From DATDDB01 sp036524005 (GTDB lineage: Bacteria > Pseudomonadota > Gammaproteobacteria > Burkholderiales > Gallionellaceae), in assembly GCA_036524005.1 (NCBI GenBank), contig DATDDB010000027.1, forward strand, positions 1-20,925: a stretch of 20,925 nt of DNA, given 5' to 3'. Of this stretch, positions 7,060-14,754 are shown piece after piece. The notes under the pieces are model-generated. The model did not search any database and was not told the origin of the DNA. It worked only from the letters and a program-made list of their open reading frames with translations. Position numbers and translations under genes: made by a program. Each line of letters opens with the position of its first letter. Position 1 is the stretch's first letter.

Positions 7060-9504
7060 ATGCCCTTCGATAACGAATACCCGATGCTGCAACATCTCCG
7101 TTACATCCTCTTCTCCGTGCACCGCATCAAATGGCCGCGCAAGGCAAAGAAACTCGCGGCTTTTCTCGCCGTCGTCTTCTTCCTGCTCTTCATTCTGCGC
7201 ATATGGCCGCACGACTCCTTGCGCGGCGCATTTCCCGGCAGCATCGCCGTTTACGGCAACGACGGGACGCTGTTGCGCATGGCGCTGTCCAGCGACGACC
7301 AGTTCCGGGTTTGGGTGGCGCTGGAGGATATGGAGCCGCGGCTGGTCGAGGCGGTGCAGCAGTATGAAGACCGCTGGTATCACTGGCACCCGGGGGTGAA
7401 TCCCGTGGCGCTGGCGCGGGCCGCCATTTCCACGTACGGCGGCGGCAAGCGCCAGGGCGCATCCACCCTCACCATGCAGCTGGCGCGCAGGCTGTACGGC
7501 ATCCGCAGCCAGACCTGGGGCGGCAAGCTGAAGCAGATCGCGTGCGCCATGTGGCTGGAGGCGCGCTATTCCAAGCGCGACATCCTGGAAGCGTACCTGA
7601 ACCTTGCCCCCTATGGCGGCAACATCGAAGGCGTGGGCGCGGCGAGCCTGATCTATTTCCACAAGCGCGCGCTGAACCTGACGCTGCCGGATGCGCTTAC
7701 GCTGGCCGTCATCCCGCAAAATCCCAACAAGCGCGGCGCGGGGAAAAATGCCTCCTCGCCGCTGATGGAGGCGCGCGCCCGCCTGTTCCAGTCCTGGCTG
7801 GAGCGCCATCCGGACGCGGCCATCTACAAGGCAGACATGGAAACCGCGCCCAAGCTGTATGGCGTGGCCGAGTTGCCCTTTCTCGCACCGCACCTGACCG
7901 ACAAGCTGCTGCGCGAGCACAGCGCGGGCATCCGCATGGCCAACTCGGGGGAGATGTTCAGCACGCTGGATCGGCGGCTGCAGGCCACGCTGGAGCGCAA
8001 TGTCAGGCAGTTCATCGAGAACCGCCGCAACCTGGGCGTACGCAATGCCAGCGCGATGCTGATAGACATCACCAACGGCGAGGTGCGCGCCTTGGTCGGC
8101 TCCGCCGATTACTTCAACGACGACATAGACGGCCAGGTGAATGGAACTGCGGCCAAACGCTCGCCGGGATCGGCGCTGAAGCCCTTCATCTACGGCCTGG
8201 CGCTGGACCAGGGCCTGCTGCACCCGCAGACCATATTGCGCGATGCGCCTTCCAGTTTCGGCCCGTTCTCGCCGGAAAATTTTGACGGACGCTTCGTTGG
8301 CCCCATCTCGGCTCAGGAAGCGCTGGTGCGCAGCCGCAACATCCCGGCAGTGTATGTGGCCTCCCGTCTCAAACAGCCGACACTGTACCAATTTCTCCAG
8401 GATCAGGGCGTCAGCCGCCTGGCGTCCGAGGAGCACTACGGCCTGGCGCTGGCGCTGGGAGGCGCGGAAGTGACCATGGAAGAGCTGGCGAGGCTGTACC
8501 TGATGCTGGCCAATGGCGGCGTACCCATGCCGCTGCAGTATGCACGCGCGGATGGCATGCCGGGGGCTGAGCAGGGCAAGCTCCCGCCGCGCGAAGCGCA
8601 GCCGCACGCGCTCTCGGAAGAGGCAGCCTTCATCACCCTGCAGATGCTGAAGACCAACATCCGCCCCGATACCAACTTGCCGGCAGCACCCGCGGTGGCC
8701 TGGAAAACCGGAACTTCATGGGGATTTCGCGATGCCTGGACGGCGGGGATATTCGGGCGCTATGTGCTGCTGGTATGGGTAGGCAATTTCGACGGCAGCG
8801 GCAACCCGGCGTTCGTCGGTATCCAGACCGCGGCGCCACTGTTCTTCAAGATCGTGGACAGCATACGCGGGCAAAACCTCGATCCCGGCGAATTGGCGCG
8901 CCCGTGGCCGGCCAATGTGACGCGCGTGGAGGTGTGCGCCGCCAGTGGCGACCTGCCGAACGAATGGTGCAAGGACACCATACCCACCTGGTTCATTCCG
9001 GGAAAATCGCCGATCCGCATCAGCCGCCTGCACCGCGCCGTGAAGATCGACACGCGCACCGGGCGCGCCACCTGCAGCGATGGCCCCCATGTGAAAACCG
9101 AGATTTTCGAATTCTGGCCCACCGACATGCAGCGCCTGTTCCGCATGGCGGGCATGCCGCGCCGCGCCCCGCCAACCTTGCCCGATTGCGGGAACGGCGG
9201 CGATTATGCCCTGCAGTTGTCAGAGCGGCCGGAAGACCGCGACGGCCCGCAAATCACTTCGCCCAACCGTGGCGTCACCTACACTCTGCGGCTATCTGCG
9301 CCCGCGCCCGTCATGTTGCGCGCCAACATATCGGGCCGGGACAGCAAGCTGTTCTGGTTTGCCAATGACAGCCTGATCGGCCAGGTCAATGCCGGAACCG
9401 ACATGCCCTGGACGCCGCCCATGCCCGGAAAATACCAGCTGCGCGCCATCGATACCAGGGGCAGGGCGGACGTGCGCGAGATTGTGGTGGAATTTGAGCA
9501 GTAG
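7060..9504 (+). CDS. pbpC: Penicillin-binding protein 1C (bifunctional transglycosylase/transpeptidase)
   Basis: The 814-residue protein has one membrane helix at about 32-49 behind a basic stretch (RKAKK), then a GT51 glycosyltransferase domain. Visible glycosyltransferase motifs are the catalytic EDRW..HPG (Glu103), GASTLTMQ (133-140) and EAYLNLAPYGG. The transpeptidase domain carries the serine motif SALK (Ser371, Lys374), SRN (425-427) and KTGTS (549-553). The C-terminal ~90 residues (from DGPQITSPNRGVTYTL) form the BiPBP_C domain that marks the PBP1C type. The enzyme polymerises lipid II and may crosslink glycan in the periplasm. All catalytic motifs are intact. ATG 7060 was chosen; ATG 7084 is an alternative, and neither has a strong ribosome site. 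E. coli PbpC is 770 aa. In E. coli pbpC follows yfhM (A2M); here an NTF2-like gene and 110 bp with repeats intervene. Its stop is 5 bases from the convergent gene's stop. Confidence 0.95.
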   Translation: MPFDNEYPMLQHLRYILFSVHRIKWPRKAKKLAAFLAVVFFLLFILRIWPHDSLRGAFPGSIAVYGNDGTLLRMALSSDDQFRVWVALEDMEPRLVEAVQQYEDRWYHWHPGVNPVALARAAISTYGGGKRQGASTLTMQLARRLYGIRSQTWGGKLKQIACAMWLEARYSKRDILEAYLNLAPYGGNIEGVGAASLIYFHKRALNLTLPDALTLAVIPQNPNKRGAGKNASSPLMEARARLFQSWLERHPDAAIYKADMETAPKLYGVAELPFLAPHLTDKLLREHSAGIRMANSGEMFSTLDRRLQATLERNVRQFIENRRNLGVRNASAMLIDITNGEVRALVGSADYFNDDIDGQVNGTAAKRSPGSALKPFIYGLALDQGLLHPQTILRDAPSSFGPFSPENFDGRFVGPISAQEALVRSRNIPAVYVASRLKQPTLYQFLQDQGVSRLASEEHYGLALALGGAEVTMEELARLYLMLANGGVPMPLQYARADGMPGAEQGKLPPREAQPHALSEEAAFITLQMLKTNIRPDTNLPAAPAVAWKTGTSWGFRDAWTAGIFGRYVLLVWVGNFDGSGNPAFVGIQTAAPLFFKIVDSIRGQNLDPGELARPWPANVTRVEVCAASGDLPNEWCKDTIPTWFIPGKSPIRISRLHRAVKIDTRTGRATCSDGPHVKTEIFEFWPTDMQRLFRMAGMPRRAPPTLPDCGNGGDYALQLSERPEDRDGPQITSPNRGVTYTLRLSAPAPVMLRANISGRDSKLFWFANDSLIGQVNAGTDMPWTPPMPGKYQLRAIDTRGRADVREIVVEFEQ

Positions 9505-9509
9505 CGGAC

Positions 9510-10139
9510 TTACATCGGCGGCTTCAGGCCTTTGCTGCCGACCAGGATGCGTGATGCCGCCAGGCTGCCATTGGCGCCGGGCTGCGCGATGATGAATACC
9601 TGTGCGCCGGCCTTGAGCAGCGATTTGTCGGCGGGCGTGAAGGTGATGATGGGGGTGCGCCGGGGAACGATGATTTCCTGGCTCCCGCCCTTGTAAGAGA
9701 GGGTCAGCTTCTCGCCGTTGTTGGTGGCGACCACGGCATCGACATTGGCGTTGGTCATGCTGGAGCCGGGTTCGAGATCCCAGTCGTAGTGGCCTTCACC
9801 GGTGCCGCGCAGGGATTCGGGGAAGACATGCACCTCCAGCGCCTGCAGGGTGCCTCCCCTCAGGATGGCTGTCACGCCGACAAAGCCGCCCTGTTTGATG
9901 TCGCTCATCTTGAGCGGGGAAAGCACGCTGATCCGGGTGTTGTCGGAAACGGCGAGCTTCAGTGCCTTGCCCTCGCGTGATTTAACCTGCAACTCGCGGC
10001 CGTCGAATCCGGTGACCGCTCCGCGCACCCTCACATTGGGCGGCGTGTTGGCAGGCGCGCTGGCTGGGGCCTGCGCCAGCGCACTCGCCATGCCCAATAC
10101 AAGCGTGCATGTTAGCAGCAGTTCTTTCTTCCTGTTCAT
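9510..10139 (-). CDS. Exported DUF5666-like protein
   Basis: The ATG at 10139 gives a 209-residue protein with a clear signal peptide: basic MNRKKE, a hydrophobic core (LLLTCTLVLGMASA) and probable cleavage after ALA or AQA. A short Ala/Pro-rich linker follows, then beta-rich sequence with the pattern VRGAVTGFDGRELQVKS and SDIKQGGFVGVTAI, resembling the OB-like DUF5666 repeats of periplasmic proteins. A further beta-rich part reads PRRTPIITFTPADKSLLKAG. No lipobox and no other membrane segment are seen, so it should be soluble in the periplasm. The frame stays open to an ATG at 10199, but that start would bury the signal peptide, so 10139 is preferred although its ribosome site is weak. It converges with pbpC with 5 bases between stops and no visible terminator. 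Function is unknown; the DUF5666 link is made by pattern only. Confidence 0.75.
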   Translation of the reverse strand: MNRKKELLLTCTLVLGMASALAQAPASAPANTPPNVRVRGAVTGFDGRELQVKSREGKALKLAVSDNTRISVLSPLKMSDIKQGGFVGVTAILRGGTLQALEVHVFPESLRGTGEGHYDWDLEPGSSMTNANVDAVVATNNGEKLTLSYKGGSQEIIVPRRTPIITFTPADKSLLKAGAQVFIIAQPGANGSLAASRILVGSKGLKPPM

Positions 10140-10213
10140 GGCCAAAGAGTACTGCCGCTTGTGCGGATGATCAATACGTGTCTCCATGTAAACCTGCAAC
10201 GCCCAATGCAGGT

Positions 10214-10609
10214 TCAGAACATGGCGTTTTCGTTTGGCGCATTTTCAGGGACGGGCTGCCCGATGTCCCACAGTTCAACGATGTCCTTGCCCCGGAACCG
10301 GAAGATATGTACCAAAGCCAGCCCCTGGTCTCCCGGCTTCAGCCTCACGCGGGAATGCACCGCCACCAGGTCGCCGTCTTCCAGCGCCCGCTGAACTTCG
10401 AGTATTTTGTCCGGGAACCGGGCGGCATTTTCTTCCATGCCTTGCATGAGCGATCCCGCATCACCTTTGAAATAGGGGTTATGATGGCGGAAATCCTCGG
10501 CGATGTGTTGCTCATAGGCTTTGCGCACTTGGCCTGAACCCACGAGTTTCAGGAATGAAACGGCGCATTCTTTGCGGGTAAGGATGCTGTTGCGGTACAT
10601 TGAATTCAT
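10214..10609 (-). CDS. SnoaL-like polyketide cyclase / NTF2-fold protein
   Basis: The 131-residue product has the SnoaL-like pattern: a helical start (ECAVSFLKLVGSGQVRKAYEQHI), the strand AEDFRHHNPYFKGD, a helix with MQGMEENAARFP, then strands DLVAVHSRVRLKPGDQG and LALVHIFRFRGKDIVELWDIGQ. The HHNP and HIFRF..DIVELWDIGQP signatures are typical of the bacterial COG4922-like group, annotated only as predicted SnoaL-like aldol-condensation or cyclase enzymes. No signal peptide, so cytoplasmic. GGAGG ends 8 bases before the ATG at 10609, which fixes the start. It differs from the NTF2-like gene at 6587: the two share the fold pattern but little sequence. Its start codon is 14 bases from that of the divergent membrane protein. 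Substrate unknown. Confidence 0.82.
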   Translation of the reverse strand: MNSMYRNSILTRKECAVSFLKLVGSGQVRKAYEQHIAEDFRHHNPYFKGDAGSLMQGMEENAARFPDKILEVQRALEDGDLVAVHSRVRLKPGDQGLALVHIFRFRGKDIVELWDIGQPVPENAPNENAMF

Positions 10610-10623
10610 GTTGAAATCCTCCG

Positions 10624-11127
10624 ATGGCTAAGCAGGATAATTCTTTACAGCACGTCTTGATTGCCATTATATGGGCGGGGGTGGCTGCCGGGATAGTCTC
10701 GACATTGGCCCAGTTGCTGCTGTGGCTGGTCTTGACCGATGAATTTCCGGCGGCGCTGTTCCGCGATGCGCGCCTGACGGCAGCACTGGTGCTGGGTGTT
10801 CGCGTGCTGGCGCCCCCTGCCACTTTCGATGCGGTCGTCTGGCTGGTGGCGACCCTCGTCCACTTTTCGCTTTCCATCGGCTACGCGGCATTGCTGGCCA
10901 CGTTCGCAATGCGTTTTGGGAATGCCGCTTCGCTTCTGGCGGGCGCGGGTTTCGGCGTTGCACTCTATGCCGTCAATCTGCATGGCTTTACCGAGATGTT
11001 CCCCTGGTTCGCCCAGGCCCGCGGCTGGATAACCGTTGCTGCCCATGCGCTATTCGGGATGACGGCGATTTGGGTTTTCCGTCGTCTTTATTTCAGAAAT
11101 GCGCGATCGCAACCAGCCGGGCGTTGA
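10624..11127 (+). CDS. Four-helix inner-membrane protein of unknown function
   Basis: The 167-residue product is strongly hydrophobic, with four likely membrane helices at about residues 10-37, 69-94, 97-120 and 131-152, and a basic C-terminus (RRLYFRNARSQPAGR). Signature stretches include LFRDARLTAALVLG, PPATFD and the aromatic-rich NLHGFTEMFPWFAQARGW between helices three and four. Proteins of this pattern recur in betaproteobacteria, sometimes labelled sodium:proline symporter; it is far too small for that family, so I do not adopt the name. ATG 10624 is the best start because it precedes the first helix, but no purine-rich ribosome site is visible. The gene is divergent from the SnoaL-like gene with 14 bases between start codons, so its promoter must lie inside that gene. 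Its 3' end overlaps the SRPBCC gene by 35 bases, tail to tail. Confidence 0.72.
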   Translation: MAKQDNSLQHVLIAIIWAGVAAGIVSTLAQLLLWLVLTDEFPAALFRDARLTAALVLGVRVLAPPATFDAVVWLVATLVHFSLSIGYAALLATFAMRFGNAASLLAGAGFGVALYAVNLHGFTEMFPWFAQARGWITVAAHALFGMTAIWVFRRLYFRNARSQPAGR

Positions 11128-11569
11128 GTTTTTGCGCCAGGGCCACGCCGCCCTGTCGCATGACGGCGTGATGGTTCCACTTGATGGCCGGATTTGCGAC
11201 CAGCGCAAGCAGGTTCATCCAGGTGCGCGTGGTGTGCACCTGCCAGTCGTAGCGCACTACGGTCACGCTTCCATCGGTGGCGAATGACCAGCGTCCACGG
11301 CCTTCCACATCGCCGCTGGCGACGCCCTCGATGACTGTCAGCGGTTCGAAATGGATGACGCGGATGTCGAAGGTAAGATGGTAGGGCAGGTTTCCGCGCC
11401 AAGTATAGCGGCACACGCTGCCGATGCCCTGTGCGTCGCCGGGTGAGATTTCCTCGACCCTTACTACATTGGGCCACCACAGCGGCCAGCCCTGGGAGTA
11501 ATAGATGGCCTCGCACACCGCCTGGATGGGGGCTTCTATTTGCCAGATGGTGACAAAGTTGTAGTTCAT
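11093..11569 (-). CDS. SRPBCC-superfamily (polyketide cyclase/dehydrase-like) protein
   Basis: The 158-residue product fits the SRPBCC (START/Bet v1-like) ligand-binding fold. It opens with the strand FVTIWQIEAPIQAVCEAIYYSQGWPLWWP, the usual first strand plus helix with a W..WWP turn. Then come EEISPGDAQGIGSVCRYTWRG and FDIRVIHFEPLTVIEG, a strand-rich middle (GRGRWSFATDGSVTVVRYDWQV), and a long C-terminal helix (VMRQGGVALAQKLNAR). SRPBCC proteins bind hydrophobic ligands in a deep cavity; ligand and reaction cannot be told here. No signal peptide. The gene starts 9 bases after the stop of the LolA-like gene on the same strand, so the two probably form a transcription unit. Its last 35 bases overlap the end of the convergent membrane-protein gene. 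Confidence 0.82.
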   Translation of the reverse strand: MNYNFVTIWQIEAPIQAVCEAIYYSQGWPLWWPNVVRVEEISPGDAQGIGSVCRYTWRGNLPYHLTFDIRVIHFEPLTVIEGVASGDVEGRGRWSFATDGSVTVVRYDWQVHTTRTWMNLLALVANPAIKWNHHAVMRQGGVALAQKLNARLVAIAHF

Positions 11570-11578
11570 CTCGCTTGC

Positions 11579-12247
11579 TCAAGGGGTGAACATCGCATCC
11601 GGCAACATCGGGTTGATCTCCAGCGCATCCATATACACGGTTTCCAGGATAACGTCGCCAGCATCCCTGCTGATTACCTTTAACGGAAACAGGCTCTGGG
11701 CATCCAGCCACCATTCGTAGCGATGCACGCCGTCAACAGCAAACTTATTCGTACCTGTCGTATTCAGGTGCAGCACAGTCCGGCCGTCTACAGTTTCCGT
11801 GCCCAGCAATTCGGTGCTGCCATGCTCTTGCAGGGTGCGGATGTTATCGAACAATGAACCGACATCCGAGTGGTCCACGTGTTGCCCGCGCGAACTCTTG
11901 ATCAGTGGATTGCCGGGGCTCAAATCGAGCCTAGGGAAATGGCCATAGCCGAAGGGCCATAGCAGGACGCGCGCAGTCTTCGGGCTGTAGGTCAGCAAGG
12001 CGCCGGCATGCGGCTTGATGAACTCCATGCGCACGTAGCCTGGCTTCTTGTAGTAGTACTGGATATGCTCCTCGCCATCCGCATGGAAGGAGTGGATGGT
12101 GACGCGATAGGCTTCGATGGCCCGGTAATGCGCGATAGCATGGTCCAGCGGCGCTGCGTGAGCGTCGGGGGGAGGAGCTGCCGGGGGAGATGACTGTGGG
12201 GAAGCAGCTCCGGCGAGTGTGGCGGCGAGCACCATGGCAAATAGCAC
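11579..12247 (-). CDS. Exported LolA/DUF1571-like lipid-binding-type protein
   Basis: The 222-residue product begins with a hydrophobic signal-like segment (MLFAMVLAATLAGAA) and a Pro/Ala linker. The body then resembles the LolA/LolB/RseB-type half-barrel, specifically the DUF1571 group: an early helix (LDHAIAHYRAIEAYRVTIHSF), strands HIQYYYKKPGYVRMEFIKP and ALLTYSPKTARVLLWPFG, then TVLHLNTTG and YEWWLDAQSLFPLKVISRD. Such proteins usually act in the periplasm on lipids or lipoproteins. The start is the GTG at 12247, with AGGA seven bases upstream; ATG 12235 is possible. The signal lacks the usual basic residues at its start, which is odd, so the start may be misjudged. Likely co-transcribed with the SRPBCC gene (9-base gap), giving a possible pair of hydrophobic-ligand binders on two sides of the membrane. 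Function unknown. Confidence 0.75.
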   Translation of the reverse strand: MLFAMVLAATLAGAASPQSSPPAAPPPDAHAAPLDHAIAHYRAIEAYRVTIHSFHADGEEHIQYYYKKPGYVRMEFIKPHAGALLTYSPKTARVLLWPFGYGHFPRLDLSPGNPLIKSSRGQHVDHSDVGSLFDNIRTLQEHGSTELLGTETVDGRTVLHLNTTGTNKFAVDGVHRYEWWLDAQSLFPLKVISRDAGDVILETVYMDALEINPMLPDAMFTP

Positions 12248-12281
12248 GGATCATTCCTGCCTTTGCTGCATTTTACAGAAT

Positions 12282-12296
12282 GCCGGCGGCGCCGGC
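12282..12296 (-). terminator. Possible G/C hairpin after alr
   Basis: GCCGGC (12282-12287) and GCCGGC (12291-12296) are self-complementary around a three-base loop, in the 59-bp gap between the alr stop and the start of the LolA-like gene. It could attenuate read-through from alr. The stem is only six base pairs and no T-run follows on the minus strand, so this is a weak call. Confidence 0.2.
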
Positions 12297-12306
12297 CAGG
12301 CTATTT

Positions 12307-13374
12307 TCAGGCGGTGATGACAGGCACGCGGGCGGTCACCGCACAGAGCATTTCATAGCTGATGGTCCCCGCAGCAGCGGCCACTTCTTCCACCGGCAGG
12401 CCTTCACCCCACAGCGTGACGCGGCTGCCCACTCCCGCGTCCGGCAGGGCGGAGAGGTCTACGCACAGCATGTCCATGGAGACGCGTCCCAGGGTGCGCG
12501 CGCGCACGCCATTCACCAGCACCGGAGTGCCGGTCGAGGCATGGCGCGGGTAGCCGTCTGCATAGCCGCATGCGGCCACGCCGATGCGCATGGGCCGATC
12601 GGCGCAGAATGTCCCGCCATAGCCTATGCATTCTCCTGCGCGCAATTCGCGCACCGAAATGATCTCGGTTTGCAGGGTCATCACCGGCTTGATGCCAAGC
12701 GCCTGGGCGCTGGTTTCCGCAAACGGCGAAGCGCCGTACAGCATGATGCCGGGACGCACCCAGTCCGCATGGGTTTGCGGGAAGCGCAGGAGCGCCGCGG
12801 AATTGGCCAGCGAGCGCGCCGTGCGATAGGGCGCAGCCAGGTCGTTGAACATCTGCAGTTGCGCGGTCACGCCTGCAGCCTCGTCGGCATGGGAAAAATG
12901 CGTCATCAGCGTGATGTCGCGCACGGATGGAATGGACTTGAGCTTTTCCATGGCGGCGGAAAGGTCCTGTGGCATGAAACCCAAGCGGTTCATGCCGGTG
13001 TTGACCTTGAGCCAGGCTGAAATCTTGTTGCCCAGGCGTGCGCCTCCCTCCAGCATGGCCAGCTGGTGCGGGCTGTGGATCACGCAGTCCAGCTTGTGCC
13101 CGGCTATGCGCGGCAGGTCGTCCGGAGAAAAAGCGCCTTCCAGCAGCAGGATGGTCTGGCGGTAGCCCGCTTCGCGCAGGCGCAATGCGTCGCGCAAATC
13201 CAGCAGGGCGAAGCCGTCAGCGCCAGCCAGCGCCTCGGCGCAGCGCAACAGGCCGTGGCCATAGGCATCGGCCTTGATCACTGCCATGATGCGTGCCGAA
13301 GTGGAGCGGCGTGCAACCTGCAAATTGTGGTGCAGCGCGGAAAGGTCGATGCGGGCCGTTATCGGGCGGGACAT
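12307..13374 (-). CDS. alr: Alanine racemase, PLP-dependent
   Basis: The enzyme interconverts L- and D-alanine and supplies D-Ala for peptidoglycan. The pyridoxal-phosphate lysine is in AVIKADAYGHG (Lys34 from the chosen start), the second catalytic base Tyr is in GECIGYGGTF, and the GYADGYPRH and GRVSMDMLCVDL signatures are intact. Folds expected: an N-terminal TIM barrel, then a C-terminal beta domain. ATG 13374 gives 355 residues beginning MSRPITARIDL, aligning with the start of DadX-type racemases (MTRPIQASLDL in E. coli DadX). The frame is open to ATG 13398 (363 aa), and neither start has a clear ribosome site. The sequence is nearer DadX/Alr of betaproteobacteria than E. coli Alr. A good promoter lies upstream (separate entry). 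The gene is divergent from lplT, putting cell-wall and phospholipid functions side by side. Confidence 0.95.
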   Translation of the reverse strand: MSRPITARIDLSALHHNLQVARRSTSARIMAVIKADAYGHGLLRCAEALAGADGFALLDLRDALRLREAGYRQTILLLEGAFSPDDLPRIAGHKLDCVIHSPHQLAMLEGGARLGNKISAWLKVNTGMNRLGFMPQDLSAAMEKLKSIPSVRDITLMTHFSHADEAAGVTAQLQMFNDLAAPYRTARSLANSAALLRFPQTHADWVRPGIMLYGASPFAETSAQALGIKPVMTLQTEIISVRELRAGECIGYGGTFCADRPMRIGVAACGYADGYPRHASTGTPVLVNGVRARTLGRVSMDMLCVDLSALPDAGVGSRVTLWGEGLPVEEVAAAAGTISYEMLCAVTARVPVITA

Positions 13375-13432
13375 GTTTGCGGACAGAGCAGATTTCATTA
13401 CCGTTAATGATAGCAGGCATCGCCGGTTTCAT

Positions 13433-13461
13433 GTTATAAGACTAAACTAGAATATAAACAA
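13433..13461 (-). promoter_or_regulatory. Sigma-70-like promoter for alr
   Basis: On the minus strand, TTGTTT (plus positions 13456-13461) and TATAAC (13433-13438) are separated by exactly 17 bases. The -10 matches five of six consensus bases; the -35 matches the TTG half. The region 13399-13474 is much richer in A/T than its surroundings. Transcription would start near 13426, giving a leader of about 28-50 bases to the alr start. On the plus strand TATAAA (13453-13458) may be the -10 of lplT, but no matching -35 is clear. Confidence 0.45.
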
Positions 13462-13474
13462 TTATTACCCGTTA

Positions 13475-14713
13475 ATGGCACTCGGCTTTTATATCATTTT
13501 GGCAGCGCAATTTCTTTCCGCGCTTGCAGACAATGCTTTGCTGTTTGCTGCCATTTCCCTGCTGGAAGAGCTGCACGCCCCGAACTGGCATACGCCGTTG
13601 TTGCAGGATGCCTTCGTGATTTCCTACGTCGTGCTTGCCCCGTTTGTCGGCGCCTTTGCCGACTCCATGCCCAAGGGACGGGTGATGTTCATCAGCAACG
13701 GCTTCAAGGTTGCCGGTTGCCTGGCCATGCTGTTCGGCCTGGATCCGCTGTTGGCCTATGGCATCGTCGGCTTCGGCGCTGCGGCCTATTCGCCGGCAAA
13801 ATACGGCATCCTCACCGAATACCTGCCGCCGCGGCAACTGGTGGCGGCAAACAGCTGGATGGAAGGGTTGACCGTGGCGGCCATCATATTCGGCACGGTG
13901 CTGGGCGGACAGTTGATCAATCCGCATGTCTCCGGGTTTTTGCTGAGCCTGTGGGATGTGCCTTTTGTTGAAACAGGCATAAACACTCCGCCCAAACTGG
14001 CGATGGTGGTCATCACCCTGATTTACCTGGGGGCCGCAATCTTCAATCTCTACATTCCGCGCGTGGCGGTGGACCACAAGCCGATGAGCCGCGACCCGAT
14101 ATTTTTATTGAAGGATTTCTACCATTGCTTCAAGCTGCTGTGGAAAGATCCGCTGGGACAGGTTTCGCTGGCCGTGACCACGCTGTTCTGGGGGGCGGGC
14201 CGCACCCTGCAGCTGCTGGTGCTTGCCTGGGCGGCCTACGCACTGCATTTCGACAAGAGCGCCGGGGCGAACCTCACGGCGACGGTGGCGGTGGGCATCG
14301 CAATCGGCGCCATACTGGCGGCGCGCTTCGTGAAGCTGGAGCATGCGGTCAAGGTGCTGCCGATGGGCATAGGCATGGGCCTGCTGGTATTGGTGATGAT
14401 ACCCGTGACCAGCGTGACGTTTGCCGTGGTGTTGTTGCTTGCCATCGGCGTCATGGCAGGCTATTTTGTGGTGCCGATGAACGCCCTGCTGCAGCATCGC
14501 GGTCACTTGCTGATGGGGGCGGGCAGTTCCATCGCAGTGCAGAATTTCAACGAGAACCTCAGCATTTTCCTCATGCTGTTGCTGTATTCCGGCATGGAAA
14601 TGCTCGATTTGCACCTGTACGTGATTGTCACCGTGTTCGGCCTGTTGCTGGCGGGCATCATGGGCACGCTATACAAAATACATGGCCACGACCAGGACAA
14701 GGGCCGCATCTGA
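13475..14713 (+). CDS. lplT: Lysophospholipid transporter LplT (major facilitator superfamily)
   Basis: The 412-residue protein has about twelve membrane helices. It opens with the LplT signature QFLSALADNALLFAAISLL, followed by VVLAPFVGAFADSMPKGRVMF (the MFS helix 2-3 loop motif) and GFGAAAYSPAKYGILTEYLP. LplT flips lysophospholipids, notably lysophosphatidylethanolamine, from the outer to the inner leaflet of the inner membrane for re-acylation. In enterobacteria it is paired with the acyltransferase Aas. No aas is present here; the neighbour is the divergent alr. Another acyltransferase must do the second step if the role is conserved. ATG 13475 begins just before the first helix, but the upstream sequence (ATTATTACCCGTTA) has no Shine-Dalgarno, so initiation may be weak or leaderless-like. 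The 3' end converges on udg with 41 bases between stops. Confidence 0.9.
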   Translation: MALGFYIILAAQFLSALADNALLFAAISLLEELHAPNWHTPLLQDAFVISYVVLAPFVGAFADSMPKGRVMFISNGFKVAGCLAMLFGLDPLLAYGIVGFGAAAYSPAKYGILTEYLPPRQLVAANSWMEGLTVAAIIFGTVLGGQLINPHVSGFLLSLWDVPFVETGINTPPKLAMVVITLIYLGAAIFNLYIPRVAVDHKPMSRDPIFLLKDFYHCFKLLWKDPLGQVSLAVTTLFWGAGRTLQLLVLAWAAYALHFDKSAGANLTATVAVGIAIGAILAARFVKLEHAVKVLPMGIGMGLLVLVMIPVTSVTFAVVLLLAIGVMAGYFVVPMNALLQHRGHLLMGAGSSIAVQNFNENLSIFLMLLLYSGMEMLDLHLYVIVTVFGLLLAGIMGTLYKIHGHDQDKGRI

Positions 14714-14733
14714 ATCCTGCAGACGTATTTTAA

Positions 14734-14749
14734 GCCTGGTTATTCAGGC
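14734..14749. terminator. Weak hairpin between convergent lplT and udg
   Basis: GCCTG (14734-14738) pairs with CAGGC (14745-14749) around a GTTATT loop, in the 41-bp gap between two converging stop codons. TATTTTAA lies on its left, which reads as AAAATA-type sequence and could give a short U-run for minus-strand transcripts. Position is right for a bidirectional terminator, but five base pairs is short. Confidence 0.25.
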
Positions 14750-14754
14750 CCGGT

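Noticed and set aside
7051..8607. 518-codon minus-strand frame opposite pbpC
   Set aside because: It is antisense to intact pbpC motifs, has low-complexity basic composition and no family resemblance; a codon-bias shadow.
10624..11127. Sodium:proline symporter
   Set aside because: True SSS-family symporters have about 13 helices and around 500 residues; this protein has four helices and 167 residues.
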